From Endocalyx cinctus (Eukaryota; Ascomycota; Sordariomycetes; Amphisphaeriales; Apiosporaceae): a stretch of 64,000 nt of DNA. Location of the stretch: contig BCKC01000008.1 of assembly GCA_001600455.1 (NCBI GenBank), forward strand, positions 1,275,345-1,339,344. The letters run 5' to 3'. How positions within the stretch are numbered: the first letter of the stretch is position 1; each line of letters starts with the position of its first letter. The position numbers and the translations under genes were made by a program. Below are positions 24,361 to 36,466 of the stretch, one piece after another. The notes beneath the pieces are model-generated. The model did not search any database, was not told the origin of the DNA, and worked only from the letters and a program-made list of their open reading frames with translations.

Positions 24361-27300
24361 AAAATACGAGGGCTGAACATGTAATTAAGAGATCATACCG
24401 AAAAGGGAAAGCACTAGACGTGGGATAGCCAATGAAAATGAATCAATATAAAAAGGGTAGTACCGCTAAAAAGTAATAAACATCTCTTTTAAGCTCATAA
24501 CTTATTTAAATAGTTTAGAAAGCCAAGAAAATATATTTGTAGTAAATTGACAAATTATTTGCTAAATATACTAATTCCAAGAGAAAGACTATATTAGAAA
24601 ATAATCACTGATCTGTTGGAATTTTGATACCGTTGGTAAAATAGTTTGACCTCTCGGGGCATATTCAAAACACTCGTAGATCATTCTAGTATATATAACT
24701 TGGCTATTTACTATCAATGGGAATTTCACGTTTAGGGGCGTGGTATGAATGATAGGTTAATAATTTGCAGAATATTTCCGTAGTCTCGTCTTTCACACCA
24801 TCTGTTGCCATTTTAAAACTAAAGTAACAGTAAGTCTACTAGTGTAGCACGCAGCCGTTAAACCTCAAGATACAAGCCGATGCTAGATCTGTTAGGCGCT
24901 GGCTATCTGCAACTTAACTGCCCCCGTCCTGTACTAGAACCCTACCAAGAGCGATGCATTTTCTGCTGTTTGTTGATCATATGTAGATACGTACATATGT
25001 AGTATATACTAGACCAGGCATATTGTTGACGAGAAGCCTCTCGGTTACACGACATAGAAGATCGAGTCGCAATTGGAAATGTCAGTATACTAATAATTAT
25101 CACCGGTGAGGTTTATGCTTTGCCACGAGGTCGCAATCTATTTTTTTTACACTCGATCGACAAGAAAAAAAAAAAACGAAAAACCAGTCATATGTGTGTG
25201 ATCCGAGTGTGGTTTTTGACCAGTATTTATATATTCGTCAGTAAATTCGCGTTGAGTTGCCCTCTATAATTCGGATATGATCATAGTGTGTATATATATA
25301 AATGAAAAAAAAAAAAGCAATCATGAAAAATTCAATTCTTCGTGCGCCCAGACTCGATTCTCTGCACCTCGTTGTATTCGTACTCTTATTGAAATGCATC
25401 ACTGTAATACTTCGCCGAACGAAAAGCCGCCGACTCTTGGCGAGCGGAAGACGACAATATGCCAAGCCTATGTTTGATTTTTGGGATGAATAAATCCTTC
25501 TTGGTACTGTTCCTGTGTCAATACATGTAAGTAATAGGCAATACCGAAAACTTTGCGAAATGATGGGTTGCACAGCGCCGAGCATTTAGACATCCCGACA
25601 CGGCACGTCATGCCGATCTGCTTGAATCGGAGTGATGGATGACCTTCGTCGACAAGCGCTCCGGAGTCATAAATATATAAATACACACACACATATATAT
25701 ACCGAGCAAATGCAAAAATATAGAACAACTAGATTATGGACTAATTTATTTTACAGACGCAATGCCGAACTCAAGACGGGTCAATCCTCAAATCTCTCGG
25801 CGTTAAGAGCATCTGTTTATTGACGTGTTTATCCTGTATATGTCGGCCAAGCGATACTAAGTTGTCTGGCATCAGCCAAGGGCGGCGGAGCGCGTGCAAA
25901 TATATTGAATATAATGTAGATCGGCAACATCGAGATTCAATATGAAATTGTTGTCTTTTGAAAATTGTCAACGGTCTGCAATTGATAACAAAACGTATCT
26001 AGTTCGTGATAATACAAAAAATAAAGAAAATCAGACAATAACAATATACTGTCCTGATCCAGATCGTGTTGTTGAGGTTAGCACGAGTGTGTAAATACTA
26101 TAGTAATTCCACGTAGTATGTGCGACAACCCCCCTAAACTGATTCGTTGACCGAGTGTTACCTCAGCTCAAGCACGTCCAACTAATAAGAGGCGAGAAGC
26201 TAGACGTTCGCCAATGCCACGCCTGGTAAAATTTGTATATGCGGACATACTATGTAGTAACTGTATATGTACACTACGCAAAATTACCGTCCCCTGAACT
26301 TCATATTCTGGGGTTTTTAGAGAACAAGAAAGTGCTCAGAACAAATGGTAGTTAATAATTGTTTCAGGGGACCAAGCGCCTAGTGTATTTGATTAGCAAT
26401 GTAGTTGAATCGAACAGCGAACAGACCAGAAACACCTTGCCGGAAGAAGAACCTCCCCCACAGTCTATGATCGGTTAATAATCTTACGCAGCTTGGCTTA
26501 TTATTATGTACTTACTTGTACGGTATGGCACCGGATTTCTTGTGTATGCGTTTCGACGACACATGGATTTCGAATTGACTAGGCTACTCGCACGTTACTC
26601 TCTCTACTGAATGATATCGGGTTTGTGTCTCAATTCTTGTGGTCAAACTTCAAACTGGAAGGACATATTGTCTATCCCAAGATCATCGTTACTCATCATA
26701 CATTCCTTCCGTGATTCGTAGCCCGCAGTCTGTAAATCATCACCACTTTTATTCCATTGTCCTACGTTGTACGTAGATTTACATAATTACTACGGTATAA
26801 TACATGCGTATACATCGAGGGGTATATTTTAGATATCAGATTTGGCATATGATGAGTGAGATGAGAACTGGTTTGTGTCGCGGCCTAGTTTTGGCCTAGG
26901 TCTACACCTGAGTATCCCACATCTTGCGTTAGCCTCGCAACCAGAAATCCCAAGTCCGAGTTGATGCGCTCGCGTACAATTTACATACTCGGAGAAGGAT
27001 CTGCTACGAAAGGGGGGTAAGGATGTGTGTCAACGACATATCATCACACCACTACTTCGAGAAGCCTACCAAGACCTACGAATGCCGTATCCGCCACCCA
27101 CCATGAAATTACATGACTATCTTAAGTATGTACCTACCTAAGGTAGCTTCGTGAACTATACTCTTGTCTCGAGACTGGTTATGATTATCTTTGTATAATC
27201 TCCATTCGGGGCTTCTTGGCATACAGGTAAAGTTAGATCTTGGGAATTATTTTATTTTATTTTACTCTACAGTATTTTTCTTCTTTCTGTGCAACACCAC

Positions 27301-28402
27301 GGATGCAAGCCAACTACACAACCGAAAATCACTAGCTGCATCGAAGCTTCGAAGAAGGAATTCGCCAAGACAACTTCTTTTCAAAAAAGAGTTTGACTTG
27401 GAAGATATTATCAATTAACTTTATTTAATTTTTTTCTTCTTTGATTTGGTAGGTAGATCTTATTCGAATTTAGGTGAAGCTTGACAGAGGTACTAAAACG
27501 TATCGGTAATACCTGCCGGTCCCAATAAGTTATTATAAAGTCCCTTAGCAGCCCTCGCCTTTCCACAAGTCTGTTACTTCTCAGATTACTTCTCAGATAT
27601 CTCATCTTCTGTTACAAAAGCACTACACCAAACATCAAAGTGTGGATGCTACCAACGTCATCAAAAGAGCCGAGCGTCACCGAAGGAATCCGAGATAAGC
27701 GGTTGAACGACCGACCCATCTTGTCTCTTTTTTTCTGCCTTCTCTCTACCAATCCCAACTACGGTACTAAACTGGACAAGGGCTTATCCTTTTTGCCGTA
27801 CTTGTAAGTCAGGAGATCTGGCGTACGATTCCAATGTGGTTGATAGGTTTTTTTTGGGGGGCCTTCTTAGCAGATACTTTAAAAGTATAAAAATAATAAC
27901 AAGATCAGATTACGGATCTATTAAGATATCTTCTTCCCTCGTTGCCGTTCATTTAATCATCTCATTATTGTTTCTATTATATCTACCATTTCTATTATAT
28001 TTACTCATTACGAAAAGACAAAGGTCCTATGAAGACAAACATCGGAACAACAAGACAAAAATAACGCTCACTTCTTACATTGTTGCAAGGGGGGGTACTG
28101 CATTTGTGGATTAGTACCATGCCTATTGTAAGTAAGAAAACCTGATAGTGATAGCAGATGTACATTATAGTACAACCTTACTTGCACATCAAGGGTCGTC
28201 CCCACTATATTTACAGCGTGCATATTAGCGGTCCAGGATATGTATTTTCCCCTGTATTAAATCTCTCACGCTAACTCTGCATGATTTGATACAGAGAGTT
28301 CACTTGCACACTTGCACATTATAATATCTCATCCATACATAGTAGGAGACGGTCGACAGCACCAGGAAGCCTAGCTTTCTAGGTATTAATAAAGTCTGGG
28401 TC

Positions 28403-28784
28403 CTTGCACGTTAAAGGGTTAAGAGCCGACTCTTTTTTTTTTTCTTTCTCCTTCCTTGTTGTCTCAACCAAGTCAAGTCACTTGAGTTGTTCACAGGGTT
28501 CTAGTCAACTATTATTACCTATTACCCATTCCCTATTACTTATTACCCATTTTTTACAAGGGGAAAATACAGTGAATCACTTAGCGGACAAGTTAACCAC
28601 TACCCATTACCTAAACGTGGTAGTGACGACACTGACAATAACCCATTACCTTACGCCTGTGCACCTAGGCATAATAATAATTAACGGAAAAGGGTGTTGT
28701 ATTAGGACAATAAAAAGGGAGCACTTCAAAATTAAAAGAAAAAAAAAAGAAACACAAGGGCAATTTCAGGGCTTTATTGGTACA
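28403..28784 (+). promoter_or_regulatory. Leader of the HAL4-like kinase gene with CCCATT repeats
   Basis: The 380 bases before the kinase ATG have no stop in the kinase frame but also no ATG in it, so I read them as leader rather than coding. They contain four CCCATT copies, two of them within identical CCCATTACCT decamers at 28603-28612 and 28642-28651, and an A-rich stretch shortly before the start. Confidence 0.5.
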
Positions 28785-31547
28785 ATGACTGCCCCACAAA
28801 CTATTACACCAGCAGCGATGTCATCGTCTACGCCTACGCCAAAATCTTCCTCACCTTTTCCCTTGACCCATTCTAACCATTCTCCTCGGTCTGACTCTCA
28901 TTCCTATCCTTATTATCGTTCCGATTCCAATTCCACTTGTCAAACTTCTTCTTCTACTTCTTATTCTTATTTTTCCACTCAATCTACCAATCCTTCTTCT
29001 TTTTCTTCTACATCTTCTACACCTTCATTCACTCAATCTAAATACCAAGATCAAGAAGACCAAGAGAATAAAAACCCCGCCACCAACAACCAGGCCTATC
29101 TTAGTGATACCGATACCGATTCCAACACTATCACCCCTGCTAATAATTACACTTATACTTCTATTACTTCTCAACCTATTTCATCATCTCCCTCAACTTC
29201 CTTACTTTCTGTGCCACTTTCTTCGTACTCTTCTCCGACAACCAGCAAAAATGCAGCTTTAGGTATATTTGACCACGCAACCTCCAAATATGATAACGCG
29301 ACAAATTTAACACATTCAATCGCAGGAATAGTCCCCAACTCACCCATCGCTGCTTCGTCCAATATTTTATGTAACGGTGTATCGCAATCGCAGCCTACGC
29401 TTACTACTGGTTCGTTACGTCAAGTTGTTACAGATCTTTCTGGTGCCATCCCGGAGGAACGCGACGAAGAAACCGGTAGTGAGTCTTATCTGAACGAGCC
29501 TATCACACCTGTTAGCGGTCGACAATCACGAGATTTCCGGTATTGCGACCCTCACGAGCTTGATCAACATCACCGCAGCTCCGTTGCTACCTCATACTCG
29601 GGTGTCCCAGATATCCCTGAATGTGATAAAGAGACTTTCAACGGCCCTCTCTTTCTGTCATCACCACCAGAGACTCCTTTCCTTTCTGCACCGAAATCGC
29701 CAAGAAGGCCAATAACACCAAGGACACCGGATGAGTCATTAAGTAAATCGCTCTCGGTCTCTACTACTCCCACACCTAGCACTGCGCGCAAACCATCGGT
29801 TGGTTCTACCCAACAACCCACTCCTCGGCCACCTGCTCTTAAACATCGTGCAAGTTCTGGCCTGAAAAAAATGTCGTCATTTTTCAAGCGTAGTAGTTCT
29901 AGTGTGGCGGAGAACGGTGCAACTGGTGCAGCTGGTGCAGCTGGTGCAACGTTGGAGTTCAGGGAACCCAATTATAGTACGGGTACATCTGAAACTACCA
30001 TTGCGTCTGCCAATAAGATCCTGCATAGCACGGGCTTCCGACGATTCTCCTATCACAGATCAAGCGCAACAACACGATCAAATACACCACCATCGCCTGA
30101 AGCGCTGGAAATTGGTCCGAATTCCACGAACCAGTCTAAACCTGTCAACATGCCAACTTCGGGTGATTTCTTGGACAACACGAGAAAATCAAGAGCCCAT
30201 ACCGGCCTCATCTTCCGCCACAAGGTAGATTTCAGCACACCCAAAAACCAACCGCCACGCCGCACCAAGAGCGTAGAGCGAAAGAAGAAGCATGACGAGG
30301 ATCACCTAACTCGTCAACCGTGGGCGATCCCACCCGACGTCGGAACTGGTATGAAAGCTCGACGACTCAGTCTGAGTCTTCCCGACGACTTTACCGTCGA
30401 CATTGCCGAGCTTCAGAAAGAATTTGAATACACTCATAAATTGTTTGGTCGTCACGGCAAGAACCTCGGCAAGGGCGCTACCTCCAAAGTAAAAGTAATG
30501 GCACGAAAAGGATGCCCCGGCGAATTGTACGCCGTGAAAGAATTCCGATCCAAGAGCTCATCGGAGACGAAGGAGGACTACGAGAACAAAATCAAGTCGG
30601 AGTACAGTATCGCCAAGAGTTTGCATCACCCCAATATTGTCGAGACTATACGACTATGCACGGACCACAGCCGTTGGAACCACGTGATGGAATATTGCTC
30701 CGAGGGCGACCTCTTCACTTTGGTTTCAAAGAAGTATTTGAAGGAGGAAGGACGCAGTATCGACCGTCTTTGCCTGTTCAAACAGCTATGCCAAGGGATC
30801 AACTATCTACATTCGAACGGCATCGCGCATCGGGACATCAAGCTGGAAAACCTTCTTATCACCAAGGACAGCAAGCTAAAAATCACGGATTTTGGCGTAT
30901 CGGAAGTGTTCTCGGGTATACACCCCGGTATCCGAGAAGCTGGCGGTCAGTGCGGTGTCAGAATGGGTGACATTCGCCTCTGTAAGCCCGGCATTTGCGG
31001 CAGCTTACCCTATATCGCCCCCGAAGTTCTGAAAAAGGACACCGAGTACGACCCTCGACCCTTAGACGTGTGGAGCTCGGCTATCGTGATGCTTTATCTC
31101 ATCTTCAACGCCAATCTCTGGGAGAAAGCCGAGGCGGGTCTTTCTTCTCCAAGCCAGAAAACCTATAACGAACTAGTTTCTGGTTGGCAAAAGATTGAAG
31201 ATAAGCGGGTCAAAAGTCCGGATGAGCTACCTAAGGACGTGTATCCTAAGGTGCTCGCATTCGAATTCTTTGTCAAACCGGCTCCGTTGAGACGCATACT
31301 CTTAAACATGCTACACCCCGATCCTTCTAAGCGCATGACGATGAGCGCGGTGGTCAGTCATCGATGGATGAAGAATGTGGAGTGCTGTCAGCTAGAGAGT
31401 TACGAAGACCCGATTAAAAACATCGATGCATCCAAAAAAGATTGCATGAAAGGTGCTGCCGGAAGCAAGATTTACTGCCACAACCACCTCCCACCAGTCA
31501 GCACCGGACACGGTTTACCTCCGATGCCAGGAAAACCTGGATATTAA
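28785..31547 (+). CDS. Ser/Thr protein kinase, HAL4/SAT4 (Npr1/Hal) family
   Basis: A single exon from ATG 28785 to TAA 31547 gives 920 residues. Residues 1 to about 540 are Ser/Thr/Pro-rich and probably disordered, with many SP and TP sites. The kinase domain spans about 546-867. Its glycine loop reads LGKGATSKV, the ATP-anchoring lysine is Lys585 in YAVKEF, the catalytic loop is HRDIKLEN with Asp684, and the metal-binding DFG has Asp702. The activation segment carries the group hallmark GGQCGVRMGDIRLCKPGICGS followed by PYIAPEVL, and HPDPSKRM marks the end of the C-lobe. In yeast, Hal4/Hal5 stabilise plasma-membrane transporters, including the Trk potassium carriers, under salt stress; a similar role here is inferred from family. 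No intron is needed. The upstream TTG at 28404 lengthens the frame by 127 codons of leader-like sequence and is rejected as a start. Confidence 0.88.
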   Translation: MTAPQTITPAAMSSSTPTPKSSSPFPLTHSNHSPRSDSHSYPYYRSDSNSTCQTSSSTSYSYFSTQSTNPSSFSSTSSTPSFTQSKYQDQEDQENKNPATNNQAYLSDTDTDSNTITPANNYTYTSITSQPISSSPSTSLLSVPLSSYSSPTTSKNAALGIFDHATSKYDNATNLTHSIAGIVPNSPIAASSNILCNGVSQSQPTLTTGSLRQVVTDLSGAIPEERDEETGSESYLNEPITPVSGRQSRDFRYCDPHELDQHHRSSVATSYSGVPDIPECDKETFNGPLFLSSPPETPFLSAPKSPRRPITPRTPDESLSKSLSVSTTPTPSTARKPSVGSTQQPTPRPPALKHRASSGLKKMSSFFKRSSSSVAENGATGAAGAAGATLEFREPNYSTGTSETTIASANKILHSTGFRRFSYHRSSATTRSNTPPSPEALEIGPNSTNQSKPVNMPTSGDFLDNTRKSRAHTGLIFRHKVDFSTPKNQPPRRTKSVERKKKHDEDHLTRQPWAIPPDVGTGMKARRLSLSLPDDFTVDIAELQKEFEYTHKLFGRHGKNLGKGATSKVKVMARKGCPGELYAVKEFRSKSSSETKEDYENKIKSEYSIAKSLHHPNIVETIRLCTDHSRWNHVMEYCSEGDLFTLVSKKYLKEEGRSIDRLCLFKQLCQGINYLHSNGIAHRDIKLENLLITKDSKLKITDFGVSEVFSGIHPGIREAGGQCGVRMGDIRLCKPGICGSLPYIAPEVLKKDTEYDPRPLDVWSSAIVMLYLIFNANLWEKAEAGLSSPSQKTYNELVSGWQKIEDKRVKSPDELPKDVYPKVLAFEFFVKPAPLRRILLNMLHPDPSKRMTMSAVVSHRWMKNVECCQLESYEDPIKNIDASKKDCMKGAAGSKIYCHNHLPPVSTGHGLPPMPGKPGY

Positions 31548-31942
31548 TGATACGAACATGCGAAATTAAGCCAACTGCTTCTTTTCTTTTCTTCCCCTTC
31601 TTTTTTTTAGTCTTCATAATAATATTTCTCAATACTTTGTTCCCCCACCCCTTCAGCTATGTGTTCTTGCTCTTTTCAGGCGATCACGACTAGACACTGG
31701 CAGGCGTTTAACGGTTGGAGATATCCACTTTGCACGGTTTTGCATCATTGGAATGGTGTCACGGGATTTGCATTCATCAAACACTATAGTGGATTGTAGA
31801 GAAGAAGAGAAAATAAATGCTATCGACGCAGTCTATATGCTTTTGTTTCCCTTTGTTCACGTTTTGCATGATAATGGGTGGTAACCAGCGTTGACACGGA
31901 GTGTATACCCAAGACACTTGTCCGTAAATTTTGCCGGAGTTC

Positions 31943-31976
31943 TTTTTTTTTTTTTTCTTCTTCTTCTTCTTCTTCT
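31943..31976. repeat. Poly-T and CTT microsatellite downstream of the kinase gene
   Basis: About 14 T bases run into roughly six to seven CTT units, about 400 bp past the kinase stop codon. Confidence 0.75.
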
Positions 31977-34563
31977 TTTTCTTTTCTCCTCTGGCTATTA
32001 GATAATACAGTTTGTCCTTTTACTTTCATATGTACCAGCTTGATCAACCGATTTCTTAACGGTTGCCTATAAAGTTTGTTGTTGGTATGGACTAGATTGC
32101 ACAAATGCCACATCATAAAATTACCATTTGTTATCAAATTTGTTACAATCAAATAAAGATGTTATGTGCCTGATACGTTTCAAAAGCTGCAGTAGTACTG
32201 TGTGTCATTGAGGTTACGAGTGTGGTGTATAACGGACGGGTCTGTACTACGATTTGTTCAAACTACGCCAGGTAAACGATGCTGGCTCCCCGCAAAATGG
32301 ATACCGGTGGAGGCCAAAAGGTCATTTCGAGATCAATAAGATCAATAACGAGGCGTATTAAGTAGGGATAGGTCCGTATGGCCGTGCACTTACGACGGTA
32401 ATGTCATCATCTCGTCCCATAGTCCCGGTTTTTTTGTTTTCCTAGTATTGGATCAAGAACCAATCCGGCTATCGCACATATCCCACTTTACCCACCCACC
32501 CACACATAAACCCTGATCCCATCGTCACCTGCAACTCTTTTTTTTTTGTTCCACTTTCCGAGTTGACCGCCGATTCCACCCCCAAAACTTCGCCTATAAA
32601 AAACGGTAGAAAAATAATCCATATACATAGTAATAATAATAACTTAGCGTACATAGTAAATGTTTTTTTTTTTTTTGGTGATCCTGGGACTTGAACTTGA
32701 CTTAGATGGGAAAAGAATAGTAAAGACAAATAACGACAACTGCTTGCTAATGCATATAATTTCCGATTATCGATCCATCATATCCCACCCATCGATACGA
32801 CGGAAGCGCGAAATCTCCTTAGCGCGTTCCAATGATTGATATTTTCTGTTCAACGAATACCCGTGGACGTTTCAATGAAAAGGGAAAAAAAGCCCCGATG
32901 CGCGGATATGGGTTTGATTTTTTCTGGATACCGCATCCTTTTTTTCCTCGGTCTTGTCGGCATCTTGTGATGAAAATGACAATAGGAATAAATGATAATT
33001 TACGGTGATAAGTTTATAACCACTAATGCGATGATCATTTATTTTTAATCCCAATTCGGCTTGTCGGCTACGCGAGATATCTACACGTAGATGTTACGCA
33101 GCATTTTATTATTATTATTATTTTAATCAGGAATGATCATGACGTACTTCTGTAGTATGTCGTTCTGTATATACCATACCGCTTGTTGACTTCATGATTC
33201 CTTCGATTGGTCATTTTGTTCTATTCTTACTCGAGCGAACCAATCATCCTCATAAATCTTCATTCTTTTTTTTCCCTCTTCCGTTATGAGAAATTTTCAT
33301 AAAAAATGAAGGAGGGGTGAGAAATCAACATACACCAACAAAAAAAAAAAAATCAAGAAGCGAAACAAGCATTTTTCTTTTCCGTTACTTTTTTCATCTT
33401 ACCATGCAGGTTCGCCGTAGTGGCTGCTAGGCTGCATAAGTGTTCATTCTCTCTTTGCAACCCTTCCTTTTTAGCTGCACGATACGACACGATAGGATAC
33501 GGCTTGGGTGGGTATAGAGAAAAAAAACTAAAGCAGAATTCAACGTTCTCATTTATGTATTTCCCTTTCTGTCGGGACCGGATTTCCTATCCAATAAAAG
33601 ACGTATATGCATCTGCATTAATCCCACACAAGAGAACCCCATCCGTGCGGAAACACTTTTTTTTTTGCTTTTGCTTTTATTTTTCCCCTCTTGTTTAGTC
33701 TGTGTCTCTCTCGTACCTGGTAATTACGGTATACTATAGTATAATATGCGTATAGCTGCATAGTTAATGTAGTATACATAATAAGGCCAGGCCAGAGCCA
33801 GTCAATGCGTTTTGTTTAAGGGTACTCTTTTACCTTGTCCGCGCGTGCCCCCTTTCTCTCAACAAAAAAAGAAAAGGAAAAAAGGGTTCTAAATGGACGG
33901 TGATTAACAAGACGTATTAATTTGCCTCGACTTCATTACGGCTTCACTTATTTATTTATTTCATTTTATTTATTTTCCCTCTTAGCAAAAACGGCATGTG
34001 AATGGAAGACATCTCCAGTATCTTTGGCGCTCTGCCCCTCCTCTCCTTTCCCCATCCCCCTTTCCGAGGAGGGAAATAAATAAATAAATACAAGTAAATA
34101 AACTATCAGAAAGGCAAAAGGTTTCTTGAATTAATTTAAACCTTCTTTCTTTTGATATCTTAACCCCTTCTTTTAATCCCATTTTTCTAGATTAGCGATT
34201 AAGTTATTGTCGGACCATCGGAGTAGCGAGTAGATGGGAAAAGGGGTACTTGCATTCGTAAAACCCGCGATGCGGTTTACGGAGTTTATTGGTGGGCAAA
34301 ACTAAAAAAAAAAAAAAAAGGACCTCACATGCTCACCTACGATAGCGCCATCTCTTCTTCAATCTCCGTTATCCGTACTAATTAGCATCTCTTCGTCTCT
34401 GTTATTCTTATAATCTTTTTTTTCTCGGCCGCGACGGCTCTAATAGTTACCGTCTACCGTTCTAGCGGATCTAATTCTTGCTAATCTTTCGGCCTGTTAC
34501 TCGGCAAACATATTAGCTTTTGAAACTAAACAAGTCAGACCGGTGGACTATACGATATTAAAC

Positions 34564-34828
34564 TATTTTATATTTTATATTTTATATTTTATATTTTATA
34601 TTTTATATTTTATATTTTATATTTTATATTTTATATTTTATATTTTATATTTTATATTNNNNNNNNNNNNNNNNNNNNNNNNNNNNNNNNNNNNNNNNNN
34701 NNNNNNNNNNNNNNNNNNNNNNNNNNNNNNNNNATATTTTATATTTTATATTTTATATTTTATATTTTATATTTTATATTTTATATTTTATATTTTATAT
34801 TTTATATTTTATATTTTATATTTTATAT
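34564..34828. repeat. (ATATTTT)n heptanucleotide array interrupted by a 75-N gap
   Basis: A 7-bp unit, ATATTTT, is repeated without change on both sides of an N block at 34659-34733, with about 95 bp on each side. The gap is in phase with a repeat the assembler could not span, so true array length is unknown. The 117-codon open frame across it is an artefact of a 7-bp repeat having no stop in one frame. Confidence 0.95.
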
Positions 34829-36405
34829 CCGTCGCTCCCTTTTCCTTACGGCAATTCATCCGTTTTAAGTCCAGCCCTATTTCACTTGCTTTTTAAAGTT
34901 TTATCGTAGATCGTTTTTTTCTCCTTGACTTTATTTACCTTTATGTATCCAAACTCTTTAAACTCAACAGGTTTAAACCGATTCAAGATAGACGGTGCGT
35001 GTAACGCCGCGTAAGTAAAAGAAGTACCACCCGGTTGCTTCGGTAGTACTAAAATCTTCTTTTTTTTTCTGAAGGTATATACCCTTGAAGGTAATATGTA
35101 AGAGTTGGTGTCACAATCACCAAGTTCTATATCCTTTCAGATACATCTAGAGAAACTCGTTTTTTTTTTTTTTTTTTTAATTCCCTAGGGAAGACTAAAC
35201 TAGTTCTCTTCGGCTTCCCGATTTTGATGATGATAAATCCATCTCACGTACATTACCATGAGACTGCAAATTTATTTTTAATTTGTCATTTTCTATATAA
35301 AAAAGTATCGGTACCGAGGTCATGGCCTAATCTAGACCTAGTCTGGTATATTGCCTGTTTTTCCCCTTTGTACCATTTCTTTCATATGGCTTTGGCACAC
35401 CGACTGTCTGTCTGCTCTCACCACCTATTCGTATTTCGAAATATGTCATCCTCTAATCCTCCCCCATTATGACGTCCGATGCAGCGTTTATCCCGTCTGT
35501 AAGAAATTGAAGGAATACCAACTTACATACTCATTCAAGCTTTTTTTTTTTTTTTTTTTTCTGGATGGCGGTCACGGATGTACTAAGAAGAAGCACGTGA
35601 GATTCGGGGGTTCTTTAGGGCTTAGCGTTCTGGCTGCTTTTATCCTGAATCTTGATCTGCTATACTCGCCTCGTCTCGCTTCCCTCCCAGCCTCCTCCGC
35701 GTGTTTCGTCAGCTGCTGATCCCTTTGTTTGCATATTAATACGTAAATGTCGTAAAATCTCGATATGGTTCTGAAAACGGATGAGAAATCTACGTGACGG
35801 ACGTTAAACCGTTTCGATACCCAAAGAACCCTTTCTTCCGAACACACGTGGTTACGGTCATTCGAAACATTGCTATGGTTGCACGCGCCATGAGAACTTT
35901 CGGTCAGAACTGATTTCTCAGCGGTAGTCTTCGGCTTGGCCGTTACTGTGAATCATTCATAGCCATTGCTCGTGTGCGTACAAAGTACCCAGCTTAGCCT
36001 TGTGACGAGCTATTCACAAGTCAAGTAGAAAGACTAGGAGGGCAAAAAATTGTCGCCACTTTCTCCCCCCTTTACCACCGCGAAAGTATACCCTCTTTCT
36101 ACTCTTGAAGTTTAGAAGAAATGTGACAGATACACTTACTCCGATCTTTTTATATCCCTCTGCTTCGTTTGCTTCGTTGTTGTATTCCAGAAGAAGTCTC
36201 AGTCAAGTTTTTTGAAGTGGAAAGTATCTTGAAAGGAGAAGTGAAACTAGATGCGTCTAAGTGAATCAAACACGTATGTAAATGTTATCATATATGTATA
36301 TAAATAAAAGAATCTTGATCATTTATCATATCACATCTAAAGAGAAACGTATCAATATCTCTCACTATCTACTATCCCTTACTAGACCAACGTTCTAGGT
36401 AAGTC

Positions 36406-36407
<2 letters not shown>

Positions 36408-36439
<32 letters not shown>
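36408..36439 (+). repeat. 32-base poly-A run upstream of the 36467 gene
   Basis: An uninterrupted A-run lies 27 bp before the start codon at 36467, in the presumed 5' leader or core promoter. A GTAAGT sits just before it at 36400. Confidence 0.85.
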
Positions 36440-36441
<2 letters not shown>

Positions 36442-36466
36442 ATACATCATTAAACTAGAAGGAAAG

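Larger units (their letters stand above)
16135..28784. other. Gene-poor interval of about 12.6 kb
   Basis: No open frame exceeds about 130 codons on either strand, and none has recognisable family content. Visible structure: a perfect 8-bp hairpin at 18144-18162 with a 3-nt loop; T15A23 at 21745-21782; a CAT microsatellite at 22244-22263; two copies of TACTCCGTA at 22034 and 22978; a dense island of TACCTAGGTA-like short palindromes at about 24130-24360; and A- and T-runs. I see no intact transposase, reverse transcriptase, terminal repeats or target-site duplication. It could hold decayed elements or non-coding transcripts. Confidence 0.45.
31548..36466. other. Intergenic interval with microsatellites and an assembly gap
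   Basis: About 4.9 kb without a supported gene. It holds a T-run and CTT microsatellite at 31943-31976, several A- and T-runs, the (ATATTTT)n array with its N gap at 34564-34828, and a 32-base A-run at 36408-36439 just before the next gene. A GTAAGT at 36400 and CTAG near 36455 could bound a short 5'-UTR intron containing that A-run, but this is weak. Confidence 0.45.

Noticed and set aside
34543..34896. 117-codon Tyr/Phe/Ile/Leu frame
   Set aside because: It is only the (ATATTTT)n array, and its middle is unknown sequence.
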